Assembly (NCBI RefSeq): GCF_026914185.1
Contig: NC_070564.1
Span: 1,736,001 to 1,800,000, forward strand
DNA from: Puccinia triticina
Taxonomy: Eukaryota; Basidiomycota; Pucciniomycetes; Pucciniales; Pucciniaceae
Reading direction: 5' to 3'
Length of the DNA: 64,000 bases
How positions within the stretch are numbered: position 1 is the stretch's first letter; the number at the start of each line of letters is the position of its first letter. The position numbers and the translations under genes were made by a program. The notes under the pieces are model-generated. The model ran no database searches. It was not told where the DNA came from and saw only the letters and a program-made list of their open reading frames with translations. Below are positions 54,979-64,000 of the stretch, one piece after another.

Positions 54979-56831
54979 TTACAGCAAAATCCCGCCATCT
55001 ACGTTCATTACTAAACCGTCGCAGTATTGACCACCTTTACCGCAAAGCTATGAACACTCGGGGGGAATGTTGAGAGCGCTTGAAATACCCAGCTCTGCTA
55101 ACAAAGCAGAGAGCGAGACACTCACGTAGATAATGGATGCCGCCATCTCCTCTAGCTTCCCCGGACGCCCTGCTGGAATTTTGTATTTCGAAGCATCAAA
55201 AGACTCCGAGATATCGCTTTTGCCTCGGCTAAAAAAATAATTTCATCGTGAGATGCAGAGATTCGATCCGAATGAAGCATCGAGTCAGACAGAACGCAGC
55301 CAGCAACAATCAAGTGAAGGCTGATTTTACTCAACTCATCGCTCTCGCGTTTGGCCGTCTGATTAATAAAGTTCGGGCTCAAATACGAATCAGCGGTTCT
55401 CCAAATCTGGTATCTCATACATTTCTTGAATTCTCGCATACCATTTCAGAGGGGAAAACGCCGGGCGCGATAGAATTGAAGCGGATCTTACTATTTGCGA
55501 GCTCGCATGCCATCATTCTAATTGAAACCAGAGGCACGGTCAGAAACATACACAGAGTCGAGCGATGCACTTTGGATTATCACAAGTTCACAACGGAAGG
55601 CTTACTTGGTGAGATGAATAGCAGCTGCTTTACTAGCATTGTAAGCAAAATGATTTTGTGATATTTTGACCATTCCGCTCTATGGAAATGGTATTGTATT
55701 TAAATCTCAAAGCTAACCCATGTACCAATCGTTTATCAAACTCACAATTGAGGTGATGTTAACTACTCCACTTCGGTACTTCATGTTATTATTACCCCCC
55801 TTTTCCAGCAACGGCAAGAAGGCGACGGTGGTGAAAAACACGCCGGAAACGTTGGTCCTCCAGACTGAATCCCATTGGTCAAAACTTTCATTCTTGAGGA
55901 ACTTTTGAGAAGCCTCTTCAATCGAATGTCCGTTACTAAAAGCCTCGGTCTTTGGACCAGAGATTCCGGCGTTGTTTACCTGGAAGTTGAGGACGAATCT
56001 AATTGAGCATCAGTCTCGTGCAGCTTTGGACCAATAATCTCCACTCAATCATGCTACGTGGCAGTGGCACGGTTATTCCAATCTACCACAAACCAAAATT
56101 TGTATGCCGTTAGGCTCCTTCTCCGAGATATCCTTTATGATTTTCTCTAAATCAGATTTATCGGTAACGTCTGCCTGAAGTCTTTGGTGGGACACAAAAT
56201 ATCAAAACATCCTCGATTTAAATTTCAGACAATACGAGTTGGACTGAGGGGAAAAGGAGACCAATTTCCCTCGACTCACCCGATTATTTCGCCTTGGGCG
56301 TGTTGGTGGTAATTATCAACCGCTTGCTTCAATACTTCCTCTCTCCTGCCTGTGATGTAGACTTTGGAAACAAAAACAGCCGATTATCTTTGAGAATATA
56401 GTCTTTCTTAACTGATAAGGTGAAAAAAGGGAGGGAAAAGCGCAAGATATAGGAGAATTCCGGAATCTTTTTCCCAAGGAAAGGAAATTAGTTTTGCGAT
56501 CGTACCTCGAGCACCATGAGCTGCCAAGGCTTGGGTGCACATCAAACCGATTCTGTTTGTTGTTTTCGAGCAGCAACGCAGTTCAATCAGTACTTCTTAA
56601 TTGATAGGGTGGCGAGCCCAGGTGAAAATCCTTTGGCGTCAAGGGGTGGAGTATATCTACGCAATTCATGGCAGAAAGAAGAGGATAGGGGAAGATTAAA
56701 AAAAAACAGTTGACCCACCCGGTTCCGCCACCTGTGACGACAGCGACAAGACCTTTGAGACCAAAAAGGGTTTCGAGGGAAAGGGCTTTTTTCAGCTCGT
56801 CGGAGGCACCATTTGCTGCAGCATCAGACAT
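54979..56831 (-). CDS. Short-chain dehydrogenase/reductase (SDR)
   Basis: Classical NAD(P)-dependent SDR of about 300 residues, in roughly eight exons. The start at 56,831 gives MSDAAANGASDELKKALSLE. Exon 1 ends in the cofactor motif VVTGGGTG (residues 31-38), continued as IGLMCTQALAAHGAR. Next come VYITGRREEVLKQAV, LQADVTDKSDLEKIIKDISE, VNNAGISGPKTEAFSNGHSI, then WRTNVSGVFFTTVAFLPLL. The catalytic YxxxK lies in AYNASKAAAIHLTK (about 55,620). Then follow ELANSKIRFNSIAPGVFPSE, IPAGRPGKLEEMAASIIY and DGLVMNVDGGILL, with the stop at 54,979. This order matches the fungal RhlG/3-oxoacyl-reductase-like SDRs. The substrate cannot be told. All junctions are GT-AG and the frame is intact. It lies in the same orientation as the TmpA-like gene. 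Confidence 0.9.
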
Positions 56832-57803
56832 GGTCGCAGATATCAATCAAAGACTATTCTTCGGATTTTCTTATTCTGTTTGCTCGTGAATTGGCACTAG
56901 CAAAAATTATGGCTGGATGGTTTTTTGAAGTTGGGAAAGGACAAAGGCTGGAGGATGGGTGGAAGATGGCGGATGGTCAACGAGACTCGAAGGTGGAAGT
57001 CAAGAAGGGCTGGTGAGCTTGAACCGTTTGGAGGAAATCAGCTTGAAGCTTCGGTGATCAGCGACTTGAGGATCATGACGTCATCGGTGGATTTCCTTGA
57101 TTGCGAAGATCGTAGCCATTTGAATCGGCTTTCGTAATCCAACAAATGACTGAATCGGTTCGAGCGGAAGACAAGACAAGGCCCAGATGGGTGAGTCAAC
57201 CCGGCTTGTTGCTGGAGAACTGCCGGGATGTAAAGCATTGCGGAGGAAAAGGTCATGTTCCAGCCTTTGGAGAAGGTCGAAGAGAGGGCATTGGGCTCAG
57301 TGTCAACTACCTTAATAGATGATCAAATTCAAAAGCCCTATGGATAATGTGAGTGAGTCCATAGTTTGTAGATAAATATGTCAACTTTTGAGATGTGCGG
57401 CTCAAGAGGAGACCCCATCCGCCTGTTATGAGCGGAACTGCAAATTTGATCAAAAGATTTATGATTATGAAACCGGCAAGAAAGAGCAGCGAAATGAAGC
57501 AAAGGCCGGGAAAATGGTTCAAAAAAAGACAATGTTTAATCTAAAAAGCAAGATGCTTTCCATTCTAATCAATGTTGTATATCTAGAAAAACAAAAAGTA
57601 GAGTCAAAAATGAGGACTCAGAATAAATTAATCGTGTTGGTATCACAAGGAAGACACATCAAAATCATCAATTTCATAGGTCTAGAACTCATCAGGGTTA
57701 AGAGGCTTTGAGATCTGCTCAAATAAATGTCTTTGGTTGCGGTTGAAATAATTCATATGGAATTTTTCGCAGCTGAAAAGCGATGAATGGGAGATTGATG
57801 ACA
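56832..57803. other. Intergenic between SDR and TmpA-like genes
   Basis: About 970 bp containing the SDR promoter region. Short open frames here lack recognisable features. Confidence 0.5.
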
Positions 57804-60051
57804 TTAAGCATCCCAAATAGAGCCCTGCATGAGAGTAATTTTTTTAGTTGGTATCAGTTTGGCTCTCATTTAATCAGAAGAAGAAAACTGCGACGTTTCA
57901 AGGGAAAGATTATATATAGTGAAAAGCTCACGAAAACGGGTATTCCGCGTGCTCTTGATGTCCTCAAGACACTTTTGTTTAGAGCAGGACTTCCAATAAA
58001 CAGCGCAACTGTGATCAGTCAAAAAAGGAGAGAATGTGGGCAATCCTATGTGGAGTCGAGTCCTTCGTTTGGAAGAAGCATACCTTGAGCGCCCCATTGT
58101 TTGTAAACTCTTGCTAATTCAACGTTGACATCTGGCCTTCCCAGTGGTCCTCTGGTATCCCAAATCAAAAGTCGCTCGGGCTGGATCTTACTCTTGATAA
58201 AATTCATAAATTCGATCCCATAAGTCCTTTCTAAGTCAGCTCCAATCCAGACGAGGAACCAGTTATCGTGCTGAATACATGTTGATCCAACAGCTCCGAT
58301 ACCCGATCCCGTACAAATCGCCACTCCCCTGTCGAAGAGTCTAGAAAAATAAGGCAATCCGCATGGCTTTTGATTTTTTTTTTTTTGAAAAGGATAGTCG
58401 AATAAGCAACTTGATCCAGGATATCATGCTTAGCTTTCATAACCGTTATACTTACCTTCCATGTTTTGGTGTACAGAGTTTCTGGTTGTTCTTCATTCAT
58501 AGCTCGTGTAAAGCCCCCTTGAACTGCCATGACGATGTAATGACAATCCGCATGTTTTCCTTCACTATTTTGAAAAGAACCAAAGAACAAAATGAGAAAC
58601 ATAACTCTCCCAGCAATTTCTTATCACTTGACTTCCATTGCTCACCTAACTGCACCAAAGATATGCCATTCTCTTAATCCACCCCGGGATACTCGAGTGT
58701 GGAGACCAGACGTCAAACCACCAGGTACTCGGATTACCGAAGCTTTATTAGAAGGCTTTCGGACATTAAGCAGAAAAACCGTGAAGTCAATCCATCATTC
58801 CATGAAGCCGACTTTCTGCGATGGATATGACTCACCGCCTGCACTGTCACCGGTACATTACGGACAGTGACCCATTGGCCTACGACTCTTTAAATGATTT
58901 AAAAATCATTGTTTACCCTACATTGGGCAGTCTTGATGTCGAATAAACGGAAAACTTACAAGGGTATTATGGCAATCATAAACCAAAACTCCTCTTGCCG
59001 TACTAAGTATCTTCCAGATGCTCGCCACGATTGCGTGTTGACGTCCCACCAACTTGAAGCGATGACAAAAATCAAACCAGTAATTATTCCCAGCCTAAAG
59101 GTTTTCATGGAAATGTATCGTCAAACAAGGTTTATAGTCTATCGAAATCAGAGCAGTAGCTTACCATCCCAAAAACCGATGGGTTATCTCGAAGGTGCTA
59201 AATAAAAGGAAGTTCAAAAAACTCCGTAAGAAACAATTTCAGTGGCTTGGAAGCAAAGAAATAATGCATACTTGTGGTGCAATCCTCTGATCAGTGGTGT
59301 TGCAAAAAAGCAGGTTGCAACAGTAACGAGCATAGAGAGAAACAATGACACGAGGACCAGATAATGGTAAAGATTTTTGTTCATGATGTGATAAGCCCAA
59401 GACAGAATGAGCCATAGCATTGCAGAGATGCCGCATCCACTATGCAAACCACCTGAAGCGGTTTATAGTGTTGTTTTCGGGTCAATGTCCATAAGCTTTC
59501 TGACTAAACGAATAATGACGCTTACCAATGTGATACAAGATTGCAACAACGGCAACTCTAAATTTCAAGGGAGTCCATCCCCTGAACGACTTGATGGAGA
59601 TCCAGTAAATCAATCGCATCACCCATTCGGATCGGATCGCAATAGCCACCAACATATTTCCGGTGACGAACGCGGAAGAATGGGTTCTGACAAAGTGCCA
59701 TCCACCCAACAGATTAATCAGGACCAAGCAGGCTTGAAATATGATCACAAGGAATAACATCTGTCGATAAGGGCTGAACCATGTCCAGAACTTAATTGAA
59801 ATGCTGACCGTAACTGGAGCAGGCTTAGGGGCTGGCCTTGAATTAGGAGGCAAAATTATACTTTTTTCAAATGTTTCTCGAGAAGATAGACTTCCCTTTT
59901 CATCACCATTGTAATCATGACTTGGATAACTTGTTCTTGAGGAGGATGAAAATGATTGGGATGAGAAATTTTGTCCGGTAATGAGCAAGGATAACGGGAC
60001 ATTTTGATTGGTCTGCGTCTTGTCAGAATCTCGACTATTAGCCGCTTTCAT
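57804..60051 (-). CDS. TmpA-like integral membrane oxidoreductase
   Basis: Similar to fungal TmpA and to the C-terminal part of NRPS-like adenylate-forming proteins: several membrane helices, then an FAD/NAD-binding reductase part. N to C across about nine exons: a Ser-rich cytoplasmic head (from MKAANSRDSDKTQTNQN), helices around MLFLVIIFQACLVLINLLGG, FVTGNMLVAIAIRSEWVMRL and, in the next exon, HSGCGISAMLWLILSWAYHI plus LYHYLVLVSLFLSMLVTVAT. Then come FEITHRFFGW, WDVNTQSWRASGRYLVRQEE, HYIVMAVQGGFTRAMN, LFDRGVAICTGSGIGAVGST (dinucleotide-binding), WFLVWIGADLERTYG, RLLIWDTRGPLGRPDVNVEL, and GSIWDA at the C-terminus (stop 57,804). In Aspergillus, TmpA is linked to conidiation signalling; the role here is inferred only from family. 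The frame looks intact. Confidence 0.85.
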
Positions 60052-61892
60052 AATGATCTCAGACCGGTGATTAATAGGTTTATAAATTGTGAAGGGATTG
60101 AGTTGGTGCTAACAGACGGTTAAAATATTATTACTATTGAGTCTCCTTTTCTAATTCTATAAGCCTTCGGAAATTTAGTCGGATATGCCTGTCTGGAGAA
60201 TGTGATGTTCAATTAAAAACGATGCGGGATAGGTTATAAGACTTCTGAAAGCACCGAGAGCGTGAATTAATTTGAGTGAAAGAGACTAGAACAAGTCAAT
60301 GACCAACCAAGAACGCAATCTTCCCAAGCAAAATGATCCGTGGTGGGTAATGATAGGCAAATGAAGGTCCAAGACTGGTTGATTGTAAGCAAAGGAACAG
60401 GGTTATCCTACTCCACATTTCGATCACAACGTTGGGGCCCACCATCAGCATTTTCTCTCTTTAAGGACCAGGCTCTTCTCGCCCTGTTTCAAAAAAAGAG
60501 CGATTTGAGAATTGTTGAATCGCTCAAGTTCAAAGAGGTCACCCATCACTTCCGTCTAGTTCCAGGCCTGCTGAAGACTCTGCCGAACACCTGAATCAGG
60601 ATTTAGGTCGGTCGACTTGCTGAGATGGCTATCATTATGTCACCTCGGTCGGAGGAGTTGATTAGGAAAGGGCATGGGTTGCGGAACAGCCTGCACCACA
60701 TCCCGTTGTTGTGTAATTTCTGGGTATGACGTGCGGAGCCGTGCATTGCCAAAGTTGTGGAGGCGCGGACGATAGACTGGGGATTCTCCAACGCAAATTG
60801 GCACGGGTTTCCAGTCCGTTCGGCTCATCTTCTATCTGGGGTTTGATTTGAAGTTCAACGATGGTCAAAAATGAATGATCAGGACTAAAATCTTATCAAG
60901 TCCTTCCGATACCAGTGGCCACCACAAAACGGACAAGTGTTCCGGAACCCGCATTCACGCCGAACCAGGCAGTCTTCGAAATTCATAAGGCGCCGTTAAA
61001 TTCGGTGATAAATTGTGTGATACATATATAGCAGGGGGTAACACCTCTATGGCGTTTGGGAGTGTAACATTTAGCATCCCAGAAATCTGGTGCACTGGGG
61101 GTCGATCTGGAAAGAATACAGGTCCCCGAAGATCCCCGAAGTGATCCAGAGTTCTAAAATTCAGATTTCCCTGCAAAATCTGATATTCAGAGTTGTTCAA
61201 ATTTGACAGTGGATGACTTCGCGTCAAGATCTGGGAGTCTCCCAGAAACAATCTAGAGCCCAAAAAGCTAGATTTCCCTGCAAAAATCTAGACTTTTCGG
61301 GTCCAAAGCGGCATCTGGGAGGGTGCCAGATCCCAAGGGAAGTCACCCAGTTGCGGACTTCCCTTCAATCTGGAAACCCAGATTTTGCAGGGACATCTAG
61401 GCAGATCTAGGATTTGGGACAATGCAAAATCTGGAAAAATCTGAGCTCCCAGATTGACTGGAAGTCCTTGGAAGTCATCTATTTGATGGCTTGCTTTAGA
61501 GGGGCCTCCTAAGCCTTGTTTGGTGGTAAAAATTTGATCTCAATCAACTTTCACCAGATGATCCTGTGCATTTTTGTTACCCAAAAGTTTCATTGCCCAG
61601 CCAGAAAGGATTGAAAAATGCCATTTTCCACCCCGGGGTTTCGGGGTGCTCAAGAGGGCCGTCCCGAACCCTGCTCCCCGGGGTTAGACCTCGGGGTGCG
61701 AATGGGGCGCCAGTTCGCTCACAGCCTTTATCCAATAACTGGCCAGTCGGTTGCAACCCATCCATCTGTTATCTTCCTCTCACAATTCGCCGAATGGATG
61801 GACCTTCAAAGACGGTGACCTCGTGGTCAACGTTGGAATTACAACTGAGGAAAATTCTTTATCGTTAGTAAATACCAAGAAATCGCGCCAAA
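60052..61892. other. Intergenic with short repeat stretch
   Basis: About 1.8 kb between divergent genes, so it should hold both promoters. From about 61,040 to 61,470 it is built of repeated CCAGATTTTGCAGGGA / TCTAGATTT / TCCCAGATC modules on both strands. The rest shows nothing notable. Confidence 0.5.
61040..61470. repeat. CCAGATTTTGCAGGGA-type dispersed modules
   Basis: At least seven copies of CAGATTTT/CTAGATTT followed or preceded by TGCAGGGA or TCCCAG appear in both orientations. Probably decayed hairpin modules of a miniature element; no ends found. Confidence 0.5.
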
Positions 61893-63445
61893 ATGTCCCA
61901 GAAAAGCAAACATCCCTGCAACCTCACCTATTTCACAGCGCTGAAGATTAACTTTTCAATTATAAACTATCAAATAGATCACCGGACCAGTGTGTCAGCT
62001 GCGATCTCATCAATGGTCGCGACGATGGCGGCATTCCCACTAGATTCCATCAAGTCGCGACTTCAAGTGAACAAATATGATTCAGTGGTGGATTGTGTCA
62101 AGAAGACGTATGTCGAGGAGGGCCCCAAGGGCTTCTATCGAGGTATAGCCATCCCCATGCTCACGGTCAGTTCATCAACATCCACAATGGGCTGGTAGTC
62201 GATTCAAGTCTTTTCTAGATGATTGTACAGAGCACTACCTTGTGCTCCCTTTCCCGTTGAATTTTGAGTGCAAAAACTTACCATCCATTCCCCCGCCACA
62301 GATCACGATTGTACGGACATTAAGCTTCACTATCTACAATGACACAAAGCAGTTTCTACACCAGCGCCAACTGGTCTCAACCTCCTCTGCTCGTGACATT
62401 GCCCTCTCAGGTTTAGCTGGGGGAATGTCGTCCGGGTTCCTAATATCGGTTGGATCCTGCGCTTTTGAGTTGGTAAAAATCCGATCACAATTAGAGTCCG
62501 CTATCGCGTGAGTGAATGCATCCCCCAGCTTAGATCCCTTTCTATGGAATCCTTGGGCGTAAGCAATTGTGTGTACATATACTTAACCTTTTTTTTTGTA
62601 TAGGGCTAAGCAAAATCGACCGTTGAAGGATATCAACACTTGGAGAGGCGCGAGAGAAATTATCAGTTCACATGGGCGTTAGTTTTATTTTGTCTCTGCC
62701 AAGTTCTACTGCCGGGGCGTTTCCCCAACCTAATTCAGCAAAAAAGTTGACGTTAATTCAATGTTAATCCAATACTGAGAAAGAATAGTAAAAGGTCTGT
62801 ATTTCGGCTTCAATCTGCATTGTCTACGCGATACGCTCGGCACAGGGCTGTACTTCCTGGGATACGACACTGCTCGGTTTTTCGCTGAGAAGAAGATTGA
62901 CGAGATTGAGTATCGAAGATCGCTGGACTCAAATTCAGAATACGGCTTCGTCTTGCCAAGGTCTGCTTTGCCATTCTTGTGTGGCTCGACTTGTGGTGTT
63001 ACCAGCTGGGTGAGGGATTTCAGACTAGATTTATTTAAAGAGAATCCAATTCATGAAAATCATTTTCTGCGATATGCTCTTCTTTTGATGGCAACTGACC
63101 TCAACCGGGACCTATCAAAAGTTGATAATCTATCCCTTGGATGTCGTCAAGAGTAGATTGCAAAGAGATGCATTAGCGAGCTCAATAGTCACGACCCACC
63201 CAACTCATAATTCACACAGCATGAATGGTCAACAAACAAGACTACCTACAACAAGAAACTCGTTTGGATTCAAAGCTGCCTGGGATCTATTCCGACAATT
63301 GATCAATAAATCTAATGGAGGTGGAATCAAAGTCTTATATTCTGGCCTGTCAATATCTGCCTTCAGGAGCTTCTTTCAACATGGTGTCATGTGGACTATT
63401 TTGGAGAGTGTCCGTAATCAAATTAAACTCTCGTGCGAGACTTGA
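61893..63445 (+). CDS. Mitochondrial carrier family protein
   Basis: An SLC25-type inner-membrane transporter. Exons 61,893-62,164, 62,302-62,507, 62,604-62,677, 62,789-63,009 and 63,122-63,445 give one continuous frame. Three carrier signatures appear: FPLDSIKSRLQ (repeat 1), FELVKIRSQLE (repeat 2, P replaced by F/A context and D by E) and YPLDVVKSRLQRD (repeat 3). Each is preceded or followed by typical helix sequence (GPKGFYRGIAIPMLT; LYFGFNLHCLRDTLGTGLYF; GIKVLYSGLSISAFRSFFQH). GFYRG and GLYFG are the usual matrix-loop motifs. The start at 61,893 is the first ATG; the true start may be further in, before SVSAAISSMVATMAAFPLD. The transported substrate cannot be inferred. The frame is intact. 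Confidence 0.9.
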
Positions 63446-64000
63446 CATTTTATGTGGAGGAAACCAAATCTTCAGCAGTTTTCTTACTACCTTCTATATG
63501 ACATAATCAATGCACATGCTTTGATATTCAATTGTTGTGTTTTGATTCCCCGGGTGGTATGTATCCTTCTTCTACCAGTCACCGCTTTCCCTCTCCAAAA
63601 GATAGAATCACACTCAGTCTCTAGCAGTTGTTTGCTCTCCCCTCTTTTTTTACTTAATTGTCTATTTTATGAACCTGTTTACATAGTTTGTGCGGAAGGC
63701 AACCATGTGAAACTTATGTAGAACTACAATATAGATGGTGTGTACTTTTGTTGTTAATTACTTTGCCATCATTTTCAATTTATCATTCACCTACCACGCG
63801 TCCAAAAGCATCCTGCTGTAGCAAACCATTTTTCACCCTTGAAACCTCACCCAAACTACAGCTATAGTGAAAAACTTGGCTTCTTTCGGAGGAATTTCCG
63901 CCAGAAATTCCTTCTGGATTTGCCAACCTGTGGGTATCCAACAACAAGGTTGGACAGATCAATATCCATCCACGCAAGCACAGTTGCTTACTGAAGGATG
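63446..64000. other. Downstream region, nothing recognised
   Basis: 3' flank of the carrier gene. No supported coding region to the end of the window. Confidence 0.5.

Noticed and set aside
57307..57711. Small genes between SDR and TmpA-like genes
   Set aside because: Short frames on both strands without domain or codon structure; probably intergenic.
1..64000. CRISPR arrays, bacterial operons, rRNA
   Set aside because: The repeats seen are hairpin modules or minisatellites without unique spacers; introns and gene content are fungal; no rRNA sequence recognised.

Overview
This is nuclear DNA from a fungus, most likely a rust (Pucciniales, Basidiomycota). The reasons are small multi-exon genes with 50-100 nt introns, TPR, SDR, TmpA-like and mitochondrial-carrier host genes, and a large amount of transposon-borne sequence of kinds known to be expanded in rusts: KDZ transposases, alpha-kinases, Tet-like 2OG-Fe(II) oxygenases, Copia and DIRS-like elements. 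No bacterial or organellar signature is present.

Layout. 1-3.5 kb: the anaphase-promoting complex subunit APC5 (plus strand, 5' end beyond the window). 3.8-4.7 kb: a block of GC-rich hairpin modules ending beside a tRNA-Gly(GCC) gene with a 10-nt intron. 5.2-6.2 kb: an unrecognised multi-exon gene (minus strand). 6.8-54.3 kb: almost entirely mobile DNA. 55.0-56.8 kb: short-chain dehydrogenase/reductase (minus). 57.8-60.1 kb: TmpA-like membrane oxidoreductase (minus). 61.9-63.4 kb: mitochondrial carrier (plus).

The mobile region is a set of insertions inside insertions whose edges can be read from target-site duplications (TSDs). A Copia retrotransposon with two 715-bp LTRs spans 11,658-37,397. 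It holds a 678-bp TIR element, an 18,586-bp KDZ transposon (178-bp TIRs, 8-bp TSD), a 647-bp TIR element and a 465-bp solo LTR. Removing these and one TSD copy each leaves 5,335 bp, a normal Copia length. Inside the KDZ transposon, interrupting its accessory gene, sits an 8,598-bp element with TIRs of about 215 bp and a 6-bp TSD. It encodes an alpha-kinase, a TET/JBP-like 2OG-Fe(II) dioxygenase and a DDE integrase. This small cargo-carrying element is the most interesting object in the window.

Further right lie two nested solo LTRs (39.5-41.9 kb), a 2.5-kb element made almost wholly of hairpin modules (44.8-47.3 kb, 8-bp TSD), a DIRS-like reverse transcriptase with a tyrosine-recombinase fragment (48.0-49.9 kb), and a 4.3-kb TIR element (8-bp TSD) that has captured a piece of glutamate synthase. 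Nearly all substitutions between paired terminal repeats are CpG/CpA or CpG/TpG changes, pointing to cytosine methylation and deamination of these repeats. A transposon-borne TET/JBP-like gene is therefore notable here.
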